DNA of 63,231 bases, from NCBI RefSeq assembly GCF_004216475.1, contig NZ_CP022305.1:1-63231 (forward strand). The letters are read 5' to 3'. The notes below the pieces were generated by a model. That model made no database searches, was not told the DNA's origin, and saw only the letters and a program-made list of their open reading frames with translations. The position numbers were made by a program, and so were the translations under genes. Below are positions 36,545-46,228 of the stretch, piece by piece. Positions within the stretch are counted from its first letter, which is position 1; each line of letters begins with the position of its first letter. Source of the DNA: Thalassococcus sp. S3 (GTDB taxonomy: Bacteria; Pseudomonadota; Alphaproteobacteria; Rhodobacterales; Rhodobacteraceae).

Positions 36545-37587
36545 CGCTGCACCTGCATGCGGGGTTTCCCAAGACAGCCACGACAAGCATTCAAAGGCTT
36601 TTTGAAAAACACAACGCCGCCCTGCGCGCGCAGGGCCTGTGCTATCCCCTGATCGATGGCGATTTCAAACAGCGCTATCTGAAGGAATTCGATCACAGCC
36701 AGTTTCAGACCGCCGACAAGCAGGCCGCGCTGGACAAGAAGATGGCCGATCTGACCCACGCCATCGAGGCAGCCGGATGCGACGATGCAGTCTTGTCCTG
36801 CGAAGAGCTGATGAGCTTTACCACCGCCCTGCACCGCCGCCCCAATCTGGAGCGGTTGCGGGATGCGCTGCGAGCGATCGATCCCGATATTCATCTGGTG
36901 ATCTATGTCCGCAACCCGGTCGATTTCTTCCTGTCCATCGCGCAGGAACGGGTAAAACGGTCCGGCCAATTGTTCGATCCGGCCGGTTTCTCGCCGAATT
37001 TCGCCGCCAAGATCGCGCTGTTCGAAGAGATCTTCGAGACCCGCGCGACCGTCCGCGAGATGAACCGCGAAAAGCTCGAAGGCGGCGATATCGTGGCCGA
37101 TTTCCTGAAGGCCTGCGGCCTCGACCGGATCGACATATCCGGATGGGAGCCCGTGAGCGCCAATGAATCGCTGCCCGCTGAGGTTCTGTTCGTACTGGAA
37201 ATGTCCCGTCAGCCCCTGACCGCAGGGGCGCCGGTGCCCAATGTGCCTCCGAAACAGGCGGAATTTTTCTGGCGGCGGATCCGCGATCTGGCGCAACAGC
37301 ATCAGATCGGCACCAAGCCCTTGCTCTACCGCAATATCCGCGACCAGGTTCTGGAAAGCTCTGCCCAGGATATCGAGGCGATGCAGACCCGCTATGGCAT
37401 CACCTTTGCCAGCGGCAAATGCGCCGAGGCCGACGGCCCCGACGAGACGGTCCCGACCCTCAGCAAGGTCGAGCGGCTGATGGCTGTCGACCGGGAAATC
37501 GCCATGGGTCTGTGGGCTGCGGCCACGCAGGGACTGGCGCGGCAATTCCTATCTGAACGAGAAAGACGCAAAGCAGCGGCATCCTGA
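36541..37587 (+). CDS. Sulfotransferase-like protein
   Basis: A 348-aa protein starting LHLHAGFPKTATTSIQRLF, a canonical PAPS loop (Lys11), followed by VLSCEELMSF and IYVRNPVDFFLSIAQ (Arg and Ser of the 3'-phosphate site, about 123-132). The ATG overlaps the previous stop. It closes the run that began at 31653. The interrupted sulfotransferase at 37958-39001 belongs to the same subgroup. The acceptor is unknown; a plasmid-made polysaccharide is likely. Confidence 0.82.
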   Translation: MTLHLHAGFPKTATTSIQRLFEKHNAALRAQGLCYPLIDGDFKQRYLKEFDHSQFQTADKQAALDKKMADLTHAIEAAGCDDAVLSCEELMSFTTALHRRPNLERLRDALRAIDPDIHLVIYVRNPVDFFLSIAQERVKRSGQLFDPAGFSPNFAAKIALFEEIFETRATVREMNREKLEGGDIVADFLKACGLDRIDISGWEPVSANESLPAEVLFVLEMSRQPLTAGAPVPNVPPKQAEFFWRRIRDLAQQHQIGTKPLLYRNIRDQVLESSAQDIEAMQTRYGITFASGKCAEADGPDETVPTLSKVERLMAVDREIAMGLWAAATQGLARQFLSERERRKAAAS

Positions 37588-37685
37588 TCGTATTCAGACC
37601 AGAAGGGCGGCTTTGCAGGGACGTCCAGCCGCGATTTTGATACCATGGTTTTGTTTTTGAAGCCCACTTTTGAAGGAGACTTAAG

Positions 37686-37922
37686 ATGACACTCACACCC
37701 ACGGTGACCGAAGAAGAAGCAGCCACCAAGGAACGCCGCGACATTGCGCGCCTGATCGCATGGGGCACATGGCTGACCGAATTCAAGATGTCCAATCCGG
37801 ACGCCACCGAAGCCGAACGCAAGGCCTCCTGGGAAGCGGTCCGCAGCGACCGTATGAAAGGGGGCTTCCGGGCTCTGGAATCTCTCGAGCGCGGCAATTT
37901 CAAGGTCGTTCCGGCAGAGTAA
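37686..37922 (+). CDS. Small protein of unknown function
   Basis: A 78-aa acidic, helical protein (TVTEEEAATKERRDIARLIAW, KMSNPDATEAERKASWEAVR) with no signal or membrane segment. GAAGGAG lies at good spacing before the ATG, and codon use is like its neighbours, so it is probably real. Located between an intact and an interrupted sulfotransferase. No family recognised; it could be a small regulator or adaptor. Confidence 0.65.
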   Translation: MTLTPTVTEEEAATKERRDIARLIAWGTWLTEFKMSNPDATEAERKASWEAVRSDRMKGGFRALESLERGNFKVVPAE

Positions 37923-37957
37923 GCCTCCGGCACAACAGACCGACCTGGATCCACCCG

Positions 37958-39001
37958 TTGCGTCGACTGATTTTACACGTCGGAACTCACAAGACCGGCA
38001 CGACGGGCATCCAGGCATTCTGTGCGTAGAGCCGGGCCGCTCTGCGCGACAGAGGCCTCTATTATCCTGACAGCTCGGAGATCTTCAAAACCGATCCCAG
38101 GCTGCAAAGCGCCAACGCCCATTTCAATTTCGCGACGGCCCTGGCCCGGTTCAAACCGCATCACCAAAAAAAGCTCGCCACCTTCCGCGACCATCTGCTC
38201 GACACCGTGTCGCCGGATGAAACCATTCTGCTGAGCGCCGAGACCATCTATCGGCTGGAAGCCGAGGACAGCCCCGCCAAAGACGCCCTGACCCGCACCG
38301 ATCATTATCTCGACCGCTTGGCAGAGTGGGCAGAGCCTTTCGAGACCGAAATTGCGCTGTGCTTGCGGCGGCCCGATACGTTCATGGAATCGCTCTATAA
38401 AACGATCAGTACCAGCTGGCCCGAGACCTTTTCCTTCGAGACGTTCCTGGCCTCCTATCCCACCCGCTTCGACTATCGCCGGCGGCTCGATGCATTCCGG
38501 GCCCGCTTTCGGGTGACCGTCACCCTGTTCGAGGATCTGCAGCCCGGGGTGATCGAGGGGTTCTTTCGTGCCCATGACCTTCCGGCCCCGACCGGGTTCA
38601 GCGCCGCGCCGGTCCGGGTGGGGATCGCCCCCGCTGCCGCCCTCTGGCTGATGCGAGCCAAGACCGAAGCCACGCTTTCCAACCAGGCGCGCCGCCGCCG
38701 CTGGCTCTTTACCCTGCAGACCGAAACGCAGCCGCTCTTTCACGCCGCGACCCCCGGAACGCTCTGGTCCGGCCCGGAAGCGCGGGATCGCTTTCTGAAC
38801 GCAGCCCTGGAAAGCGTGCCGGACCTGCGCTTTCCCCCTGCCGGGCCGCTGCCCCCGCCCGCCCGGTGGAGCGATGCGGACCATGCCGCGGCCGAAGCCC
38901 GGTTTGCCCATTGGGAAAACCATCACCAGGACTGGCTCGCCGCCCGCGAAGCCGATCGCATCCCCCCGCATCTGTCATCACAGGCACCGGGGCAGGCCTG
39001 A
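37958..39001 (+). pseudogene. Sulfotransferase gene interrupted by one in-frame amber codon
   Basis: The frame opening at TTG 37958 encodes MRRLILHVGTHKTGTTGIQA, a textbook PAPS loop, then meets TAG at 38027-38029. The same frame continues without break as SRAALRDRGLYYP and runs to the stop at 38999-39001, giving about 347 codons, the size of the neighbour at 36541. Downstream blocks include ILLSAETIYRL and IALCLRRPDTFMESLYK. One base change (for example CAG or GAG to TAG) explains it. It may be a true pseudogene, a sequencing error, or an amber read-through; a restart at ATG 38207 would lack the PAPS loop. Confidence 0.8.
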
Positions 39002-39012
39002 TCCCGTCCAGG

Positions 39013-42000
39013 CTAGATCGCGTCGGTCAGCGCCTCGGACCACGGGACCGAGACAGCCGGATCATAAAGCCCCCCTTCCCCGAACCCGCGCGTCAGATAT
39101 TGGCGATATTCCTCGGCATTGTTCCAATATTGCCCCCGTGCCACTTCCCGATGGGCCTTGGCATCGAATTCGGCGGTATATTTGAAATGGCCGAAGACAA
39201 GTGTTTCTTCCGCAAGGCGCACCCCGGCTGCGTAATGCAGGCTGGTTGAAAACCGCATCCAGGGACGGTGCCGGAAAAGCGCCACCTTCTGCACGACGAA
39301 GGCTTCGGGCCGGTTGCCCGGCATCAACCTGTGACGCAGGGCGCTGGTGAAGGTGTCGGCATTCGAAAACGGCCCCCGTGCGATCGAGTTGGCCAGAAAC
39401 GGGGACCGGTCCGCAAAGGGCGCCTCAGAAAAAGGATCGCCCGAGGCCAGGGTCATGTCCGACAGCGGCCCCTGCGGATAGAGATCCAGCATCAGGAGCC
39501 GTTGTGCATCGGTCTCGCGGCCCAATGTCCTGACATGCTGTGCAAGGCTGTCCGTTCCGGCGGGCAGGATCGCAAGCTCGTCGGCATCGGCGACCAGCGT
39601 CCACAGGCCCGGCCGCAACTGGGCAGCCAGCGTCGTTTTCCATTCGGTGCCCTGGTCGGCATCGCGGAAATCGGTTTCGGCGGAAAAGACGGCCACGTCG
39701 GGCTGATCGGCCAGATATTCCAGCGTGCCGTCCTCCGACAGATTGTCGACGACCAGAAAGCTTTCGACACCCAGCCGCCGATAATGGGCCAGGAAATGCG
39801 GCAGCATGAACATCTCGTTGCGCATCACGGCCACGACGGCGACCGGCGCCTGAACCAACCGGGCCAGCCGGGCTTCGGAGGTGACAAGGGTCAGGCCGGC
39901 ATGACCGTGACCGGCCAGTGGTTTGCGCGTCGCCGGCCACAGACGGCGGGGAAACAGGCCCGGCGCGCGGCGCGCCGCGGCGATCCGGGTGGCCGGCAGC
40001 GTCTCGTCAAAATGCACCACACGGGTCAGGCGCAAGGTATCGTTGGCCATGAACCCGGCAGCCCAGCGGGGCACGACCGCCCCATCGGCCACGGTCTTGC
40101 GCAGAACAAGCGTGTGATATTCCGTGTTCTCGGGATAAAAGCCCTCCTGCACCAGAAGCGCCCCGATCAGCTTGTCCTCGGCCTGGGCTCCGGCCCGCAT
40201 GCGCTGCCCTTCAAGGCTGTCCGCCACGCGCAGAACGGCCCCCATAGCCCAGCGGTGCAGCGCATAGCCGGTGGATCCATCGGCATACACACCATGCCGC
40301 GGCAGCTTGTCGAACCGGGCCGGCGGGGTCTTTTCGATCCCTCCGGGCTGGCTCCAGAGACGGTCCGCCATGCCGTCCGGCTTGACCAGCCGCCGTCCGT
40401 ACCAGGTATGCCTGCGCCAGAACGGATTGAGGAAATACGCTTCCACATCCAGATGACAATCGTCATCGAGCTTGAAGAGGTGGGCATAATCGGTGGTGTT
40501 GCGCACCCAGCGTATGGCCGCCAGCATCTTTTCCGGCAAACCCGCGTAATCGTCCGGCGCCGCCACGCGCAGCACATCCCCGTCCAGCCAGGTCTCCGTC
40601 CCGCCGACAACGATGACATAGGGAATGCCAAAGCGCTTGAGCTCGGCCAGCCAGCCCTTGCGCAATGCCGGTATGCGCGTGTCCAGATTGGCCTCGCACG
40701 AGCAGATGACCACAAGCGTGTCAAAGAGGGCCGGCGCCGGGCGGAGCGAGGCCGGCGGTTCCTTGACCGTCCCTGCGGTCAGGCCCAGGTCCCGAAGCCG
40801 GTCGGCGATGGCCCCGACGGCCGGTCCGGTCTCGGCCCGGTCCGCGACCTGAAGCAGCCGCGCGGCCGTCGCCCCCACGAAGGGGCTCCCCAAAAGGGCA
40901 TCGCCGTGTTCCTTGCTCATCCGGATCAGTGTGGATGCGATGGCCTCGGCCAGGGCTTCGGACGGGGCAGGGCGCCCCCGATCCAGAAGATCGGCCAGGG
41001 TGGCAAAGGCGATGGCCAGACCGCTGAACTGCGCACCCGCCCCTGCAACATGGATCAGCGCGGACCAGAAGGCAGGCCCGCGCTCCCCCTCCAGCGTTCC
41101 GCCCCGGATCAGATCCCAGGCCTGGCGCATCGCGTGCTCAACGGGCCTGGCATCGGCAACGGCCGCAACATCCTTGTGCATCCAGCGCATCGTCTGGCGC
41201 AATTGATCGACCGGCACCGGCGCAAGATCCGCCGCCAGAGGGGCCGCCAATCCGCGCAGCAAGGCCGCGTCACCCGGATCGTTTTCCAGAAAAACCTGGG
41301 ATGTGGTGGCCGAACGCTGCCGCCCCGACCCGTAGGGTCCCAGCGCCTCGATACGCAATGCTTCGGTATGCGCCACGCCAAGGCGCCTCAGATCGCGCAG
41401 CGCGACATCCGCGAGCGCCTCGTCCCGGGCCTCCGGCGCGCCCGGCTGATCCAGCGCCCGGCAAAAGAGCGCAAAGGCTTCGGCCCCCGCGCGCAGTTCG
41501 GTCCTGAGCGTCACGCCGGCCCGCTCCAGCGCCTGCACGCCGCTCCAAAACTCCGGCACTGTCCCAAAGAGACGCAAGAGCGACCAGGACAGGCGGGTTT
41601 CAAGGTCTTCCTCGAACCGGTCCAGCACCATGACCAGAGCCGCCGCCATGCGCACCATCTCGGTACAGGCGACAAGGCCCGGTATGCGCGTGGCGACCGC
41701 CTCCAGAAACCGCAACAGATTGTGCAGGATCGCCGACCGGATCCAGCCGGGCATCTCCCAGGTCGCGGGTGCAACCGTCTGCCGCAGCGCCCATCCCAGC
41801 GCCGGTGTACTCACCCAGGTCTGGGACGTCTCCGACAGCCAGGCGCTCACCTCATGCGCCCCGGCCCAGTCCTGCTGTGCAAGCCGGTGCGCCAGAACCT
41901 GGATATAGGCCCATTCGGCCACGGTATCCGATTGCGGCACGGGCAGATCATGCGCCCGCATTCGGTCCAGCAGAACATCCATGGCATCGGCCCGGCAAAA

Positions 42001-42624
42001 AGCCGGGGTAACCGCGAGCAGAAAGACCTCGCTGCTCTGTGCGCCGGTCAATTCGGCCAGACCCGCATCGAAGGCCATGCTCAGCCTGGCAGGATCCCGG
42101 GCCTCCCCCTGCCGCAGGATCCCTCCGAACGTGGTAATGGCCCGATAATCTCCGGGTTCAGCCTCCGGCGCGGGAGGGGGAAAGATCGCCCCCAGCCCGG
42201 TCAGCGCCGCGGCATCGGACAACCACTGCCTCAACTCCGGCGTCAGCGTGTCTTCCGTCACGCCGCCCGCATGGACATGTTCCAGCGCCCCGACAAGGGC
42301 GGCCGCCTCGTACTCGGCCGCGGGGCTTTGCGCCAGCAGGCCCAGCCGGGCCCCCACATCGCCCCGCCAGATCGAAAACTGACCCCTCTGGTCGCGCTCC
42401 GGGCAGTGCCAGTCCAGAACCAGCGGCGCCCCTGCCGGCACGGCCTGCCACATCCATCCCGGCACCGGCAGTTCGAACCGGTCGGCGATATCGGGATCGT
42501 CAAGCACGCTCAGCGCCTGCCCGGCGAAATGGACCTCGACGGCAGCAGGTGTCACGATTTCAAGGGTAAGGAAATCAACAGGGGCAAGCCGGATCGTCGG
42601 GGCGGATGCCGTCACTTGGGTCAT
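39013..42624 (-). CDS. Giant two-module glycosyltransferase (GT31-like + GT92-like)
   Basis: A 1203-aa paralogue of the protein at 11082-15212. The GT31-like module (about 640-850) begins FDTLVVICSCEANLDTR and has FKLDDDCHLD (Asp at about 716-718); the GT92-like module (about 925-1180) has VMRNEMFMLPHFLAHYRRLG and VADADEL (about 1013). The N-terminus is beta-rich but differs from the galectin-like domain of the other paralogue. The middle is helical. The gene converges on the interrupted sulfotransferase (11 bp apart) and diverges from the gene at 42751. Two different linkages by one protein are likely; donors are unknown. Confidence 0.8.
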   Translation of the reverse strand: MTQVTASAPTIRLAPVDFLTLEIVTPAAVEVHFAGQALSVLDDPDIADRFELPVPGWMWQAVPAGAPLVLDWHCPERDQRGQFSIWRGDVGARLGLLAQSPAAEYEAAALVGALEHVHAGGVTEDTLTPELRQWLSDAAALTGLGAIFPPPAPEAEPGDYRAITTFGGILRQGEARDPARLSMAFDAGLAELTGAQSSEVFLLAVTPAFCRADAMDVLLDRMRAHDLPVPQSDTVAEWAYIQVLAHRLAQQDWAGAHEVSAWLSETSQTWVSTPALGWALRQTVAPATWEMPGWIRSAILHNLLRFLEAVATRIPGLVACTEMVRMAAALVMVLDRFEEDLETRLSWSLLRLFGTVPEFWSGVQALERAGVTLRTELRAGAEAFALFCRALDQPGAPEARDEALADVALRDLRRLGVAHTEALRIEALGPYGSGRQRSATTSQVFLENDPGDAALLRGLAAPLAADLAPVPVDQLRQTMRWMHKDVAAVADARPVEHAMRQAWDLIRGGTLEGERGPAFWSALIHVAGAGAQFSGLAIAFATLADLLDRGRPAPSEALAEAIASTLIRMSKEHGDALLGSPFVGATAARLLQVADRAETGPAVGAIADRLRDLGLTAGTVKEPPASLRPAPALFDTLVVICSCEANLDTRIPALRKGWLAELKRFGIPYVIVVGGTETWLDGDVLRVAAPDDYAGLPEKMLAAIRWVRNTTDYAHLFKLDDDCHLDVEAYFLNPFWRRHTWYGRRLVKPDGMADRLWSQPGGIEKTPPARFDKLPRHGVYADGSTGYALHRWAMGAVLRVADSLEGQRMRAGAQAEDKLIGALLVQEGFYPENTEYHTLVLRKTVADGAVVPRWAAGFMANDTLRLTRVVHFDETLPATRIAAARRAPGLFPRRLWPATRKPLAGHGHAGLTLVTSEARLARLVQAPVAVVAVMRNEMFMLPHFLAHYRRLGVESFLVVDNLSEDGTLEYLADQPDVAVFSAETDFRDADQGTEWKTTLAAQLRPGLWTLVADADELAILPAGTDSLAQHVRTLGRETDAQRLLMLDLYPQGPLSDMTLASGDPFSEAPFADRSPFLANSIARGPFSNADTFTSALRHRLMPGNRPEAFVVQKVALFRHRPWMRFSTSLHYAAGVRLAEETLVFGHFKYTAEFDAKAHREVARGQYWNNAEEYRQYLTRGFGEGGLYDPAVSVPWSEALTDAI

Positions 42625-42750
42625 TCTTGGTCAGTGGCATTCATTGTCATCAGACTGCATTCACACGTATTCTGCCCGAAACTCAATTGAAATCGTTTTC
42701 ATAATCCCGGAACGGGCGTTACGGAACACATAGAACCGATCGGGAACGGA

Positions 42751-44073
42751 ATGCAGGATATACTGGACAATACCGGCGCTTTTGATCCCGGCTGGTATAA
42801 GGACCGGTATCGCGATGTGGCGGCGGGGAGCTGGACGCCGGAGGATCATTACCTGACCGTGGGCTTCCGGCTGGGCCGTGGGCTGAGCGCGGACTGCCCT
42901 GCCCTGCCCGCCGATGCCCCCCTGCCCCGGGCCCTGGCCCGGCGGGCGCCCGGAGCCGAAGCCGGGACGCGGATCGCGATCTCCTATTGCATTCCGGTGA
43001 TGAACCGGCGCGCGGATCTGGAGGCCACGCTCGCGGCCAATCTGGCGGCCAATCTGGCCCATCGCGACCGCATCGAATTCCTGGTGCTGGCCTTTGAAGA
43101 CACCCCCGAGATCCTGCCCTGGCTGCAGGCCCAGTTTCCCGAGGCTTTGACCTCCGGCTATCTGCGGGCCATATCCCGCCCTGCCCTGCCGCAATGGCAT
43201 TTCGGACAGGCCAAGAATGCCTTTCGCCCCTATCTGTCCGGGCAGCTTTATTCGAGCCTGGATGCGGATAATTTCGTCACCGCCGAAGAGACCCGGATCC
43301 TGCTCGACGCGCTGCTGCGATACGGTCCCGATTTCATCTTTCACCACTTCTCGGGCACCTGGGGGGATGGCAGTTCGGGGCGCATCACCCTGCCCGCCTG
43401 GCTCTATCAGCGGACCGGATACGATCCGACCTTCCTGCCGCGGCAATTCGACGAGGTCGATGCCATTCTCAGCGGGCTGGCCACGGCCCCGTTCCTGCCC
43501 CTGCTGCATTACGATGTGGCCACCCATGTTCTGGACACCGACAATATCCGGGTCTTTCTCCAGGCGGCCGGCCTGTCCCCCCGGCGGGAAGCCTGGCCGC
43601 TTCCGCCGCGCCGGGCCGCCGCCAATCCCAAGGCTGCAAGCTATGTCAGCGACGACGTCCTGATCGAAGCAATGCAGTCGATCAACGAGTCGAGCTGCTT
43701 TCTTAAGCACATCCTGGATCCGGCCGACAAAAAACGATGGGATATCCGTCGGCAGGAAGACGCCGCACGGCTTGTCGCGCATATGGAGGCCGGGCCCCTG
43801 GTCGACATGCTGTTCGGCCCGGGAAGCTTTGAATGCCTTGAAACACTGGCCTCTGACCACCCTGTCGCGATCCTTCAGGGCGACGCTCAACCCATGGAAG
43901 AAGACGGTCAGGTGATCCGGATTGACGGACCCCCGCATCCCGGTGAAATCGCCCTGATCCCGGTGATCGGCAATTCCCAGACTGCTGAAGTTTTGTGGTT
44001 GAACGCCATTCTGAAAGCCGTCAGAACACTCTCGTTTGAAACAATCAGACTTCCGCCGCCTTCAGGCCTGTAA
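42751..44073 (+). CDS. Glycosyltransferase, single GT-A module
   Basis: A 440-aa protein that matches the N-terminal half of the 674-aa protein at 33652: the FDPGWYKDRYRDVA...HYLTVGFRLGR motif at the start, ISYCIPVMNRRADL, WHFGQAKNAF, SLDADNFVT (about 168-176) and HHFSGTWGDGSSGRIT. The second, GT92-like module is absent; a short unrelated C-terminus (about 330-440) follows. Probably a GT2-like transferase; no membrane segment. Divergent from the 1203-aa gene and 71 bp before the next sulfotransferase. Confidence 0.75.
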   Translation: MQDILDNTGAFDPGWYKDRYRDVAAGSWTPEDHYLTVGFRLGRGLSADCPALPADAPLPRALARRAPGAEAGTRIAISYCIPVMNRRADLEATLAANLAANLAHRDRIEFLVLAFEDTPEILPWLQAQFPEALTSGYLRAISRPALPQWHFGQAKNAFRPYLSGQLYSSLDADNFVTAEETRILLDALLRYGPDFIFHHFSGTWGDGSSGRITLPAWLYQRTGYDPTFLPRQFDEVDAILSGLATAPFLPLLHYDVATHVLDTDNIRVFLQAAGLSPRREAWPLPPRRAAANPKAASYVSDDVLIEAMQSINESSCFLKHILDPADKKRWDIRRQEDAARLVAHMEAGPLVDMLFGPGSFECLETLASDHPVAILQGDAQPMEEDGQVIRIDGPPHPGEIALIPVIGNSQTAEVLWLNAILKAVRTLSFETIRLPPPSGL

Positions 44074-44144
44074 TTCCTGGTAGAGCGTTTCATTATTTTT
44101 GACGTGCCTGAAAAGAAGATTGAGAGTAACCGGATGCTGGCCCT

Positions 44145-44873
44145 ATGAGCGCGCCGACCATTGTCATAACCTCGGCCCGGTTTGGCGGCCGTTACTTCAC
44201 CGATATCCTGCAACGCTGCCGCCCTTCCGACCTTGTCCTGCAGGAAGTGCTGCGCAAGGGCGGCGACAGCCTGAAACGGCTGTCTGCGGCAACCGGCGAG
44301 CCGATCGAAACACTCAAAGGCATTGCCGAAGACAAGCCCGGTGGCCTGTGGCATCTGGTCCGGGACATCGCCGCGGACAGCGCGGTTCCCGTCACCATAC
44401 GGGCCTATTATTATCATCAGCCCCGCTCTGCCCCGATCTGGGAGCATGTGGCCCGCGAAGCCCGGATCGTACACCTGATCCGCTGTAATCTATTCGAGGC
44501 GTTCCTGTCGCGGGAAATGGCGGTGCTGTCGAATGTCTGGCAGCGCAAGCCCGACCCCGATGCGGTCCCCGACGAGCTTGAGCCGATCACGCTGAACCGC
44601 AAGGCGCTTGAGAAATATATCGCGGAGCGCGAGGCCGATGTGGCCTGGGCCCGGAAAACATTCGGAGACGGTGATTACGAAGAGATCTTTTTCGAAAAGA
44701 TCAGCCGTTCCGTCGGAAGCTGCGCACAGGCCGTCGCACAGCTTTACGGCGAAGAGGGGCTTGACCGGACACGCCCCCCCAGTTCCAGCTTCACCCGGAT
44801 CAAGACGCGGTCAAATGCCGATCTGGTCTCTAATTATGCCGATCTGGCCCATCTGGACCGTTCCAGTTTCTGA
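44145..44873 (+). CDS. Sulfotransferase family protein, NodH/Stf0-like
   Basis: A 242-aa protein starting TIVITSARFGGRYFTDIL in the PAPS-loop position, with HLIRCNLFEAFLSREMA as the 3'-phosphate segment (Arg and Ser conserved), the layout of NodH-type and Stf0-type carbohydrate sulfotransferases. The last part (FFEKISRSV, LYGEEGL) fits this group too. It lies between a glycosyltransferase and ugd, so glucuronic acid or a neighbouring sugar could be the acceptor, but this is speculative. Confidence 0.75.
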   Translation: MSAPTIVITSARFGGRYFTDILQRCRPSDLVLQEVLRKGGDSLKRLSAATGEPIETLKGIAEDKPGGLWHLVRDIAADSAVPVTIRAYYYHQPRSAPIWEHVAREARIVHLIRCNLFEAFLSREMAVLSNVWQRKPDPDAVPDELEPITLNRKALEKYIAEREADVAWARKTFGDGDYEEIFFEKISRSVGSCAQAVAQLYGEEGLDRTRPPSSSFTRIKTRSNADLVSNYADLAHLDRSSF

Positions 44874-44958
44874 TGACAGACATCCCTGGACGACCCTGCC
44901 CTGACACGGCCCCTCACATGAACGGGGTGGCACCCCTTGCCGCCGAAAGGAGTTTCTC

Positions 44959-46128
44959 GTGACAAAAATCACCGTTGTTGGACTTGGATATGTGGGCATG
45001 GCGATGGCCGTTCTTCTGGCGCGCAAGAACGAGGTCCGGGCCGTCGATATCGACGAGGGCCGCATCGCTTTGCTCAATTCCGGCCAATCGCCCATCGCCG
45101 ATCCCGATGCGGAACGGGTGTTGCAGGAGGGCGGACTGTCGCTCACCGGTCTGACAGATATCACGGCCGCCCTGACCGGGGCGGAGGTGGTGATCATCGC
45201 GACACCGACCAATTACGACCCGGACAAAAACTATTTCAACACCGAAACCGTAAGCGCCACGATCGCCAAGGCCCGCGCGCATTGCCCGGACGCCACGATC
45301 GTGATCAAGTCGACGATCCCCGTGGGTTTCACCCAGTCCATGCGCGAAACCTTCGAGACCGATACGATCCTCTTCTCGCCGGAGTTTCTGCGCGAGGGGC
45401 GCGCGCTTTACGACAATCTGCATCCCTCCCGCATCGTGGTCGGAGACCGGGGCCCACGCGGGGAACAGGTGGCCGGGCTGCTGCGGGACGGCGCGGAAAA
45501 GCAGGATGTCCCTCTCCTTCTGACCGATCCGACCGAAGCGGAAGCGATCAAGCTGTTTTCGAACACGTATCTTGCGATGCGGGTGGCCTATTTCAACGAG
45601 CTCGATTCCTTTGCGCTGCGGCACGGGCTGAATTCCCGCCAGATCATCGACGGCGTCTGCCTGGAGCCGCGGATCGGCGATGGCTATAACAACCCGTCCT
45701 TCGGATATGGCGGCTATTGCCTGCCCAAGGATACCAAGCAGATGCTGGCCAATTACGAACATGTGCCGCAGAACCTGATCCAGGCCATCGTCGATGCGAA
45801 TGCCACCCGCAAGGATGTCATCGCCGACGAGATCCTGCGCAAGACGCCCAAGACCGTGGGCATCTACCGGCTGGTGATGAAGCACAATTCCGACAATTTC
45901 CGCAGCTCCTCGATCCAGGGGGTGATGAAACGGATCAAGGCCAAGGGCATCCGGGTGATCATCTATGAACCGGTGATGGAAGACGATCTCTTCTTCGGCT
46001 CCCCGGTGACGCGCGATCTGGCCGCTTTCAAGGCCGAGGCCGATGTGATCGTGGCCAACCGCTGGGACGACCATATCCGCGATGTGGCCGACAAGGTCTT
46101 CTCGCGCGATCTGTTCATGACGGACTAG
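44959..46128 (+). CDS. ugd: UDP-glucose 6-dehydrogenase
   Basis: A 389-aa NAD-dependent dehydrogenase that oxidises UDP-glucose to UDP-glucuronate. [18 protein letters not shown] is the Rossmann start, ATPTNYD and STIPVGFT are family blocks, and [12 protein letters not shown] carries the catalytic Cys254. The length equals E. coli Ugd (388 aa). The GTG start at 44959 follows AAAGGAG. It provides UDP-GlcA, adding an acidic sugar to the plasmid's nucleotide-sugar set. Confidence 0.94.
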   Translation: MTKITVVGLGYVGMAMAVLLARKNEVRAVDIDEGRIALLNSGQSPIADPDAERVLQEGGLSLTGLTDITAALTGAEVVIIATPTNYDPDKNYFNTETVSATIAKARAHCPDATIVIKSTIPVGFTQSMRETFETDTILFSPEFLREGRALYDNLHPSRIVVGDRGPRGEQVAGLLRDGAEKQDVPLLLTDPTEAEAIKLFSNTYLAMRVAYFNELDSFALRHGLNSRQIIDGVCLEPRIGDGYNNPSFGYGGYCLPKDTKQMLANYEHVPQNLIQAIVDANATRKDVIADEILRKTPKTVGIYRLVMKHNSDNFRSSSIQGVMKRIKAKGIRVIIYEPVMEDDLFFGSPVTRDLAAFKAEADVIVANRWDDHIRDVADKVFSRDLFMTD

Positions 46129-46183
46129 GGGCACGCCCTCAAGATCCCTCATATCAGACCCTAAACCGCGATTTAGAGCCGCA

Positions 46184-46205
46184 GCGACCCGGCCTACCGG
46201 GTCGC
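46184..46205. terminator. Hairpin between convergent ugd and giant RTX gene
   Basis: GCGACCCGG and CCGGGTCGC form a 9-bp perfect GC stem with a CCTA loop in the 100-bp gap between two convergent genes. No clear U-run follows, so it is a probable but not classical terminator. Confidence 0.5.
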
Positions 46206-46228
46206 CGATGCGCCGTTAAACCCGGCGC

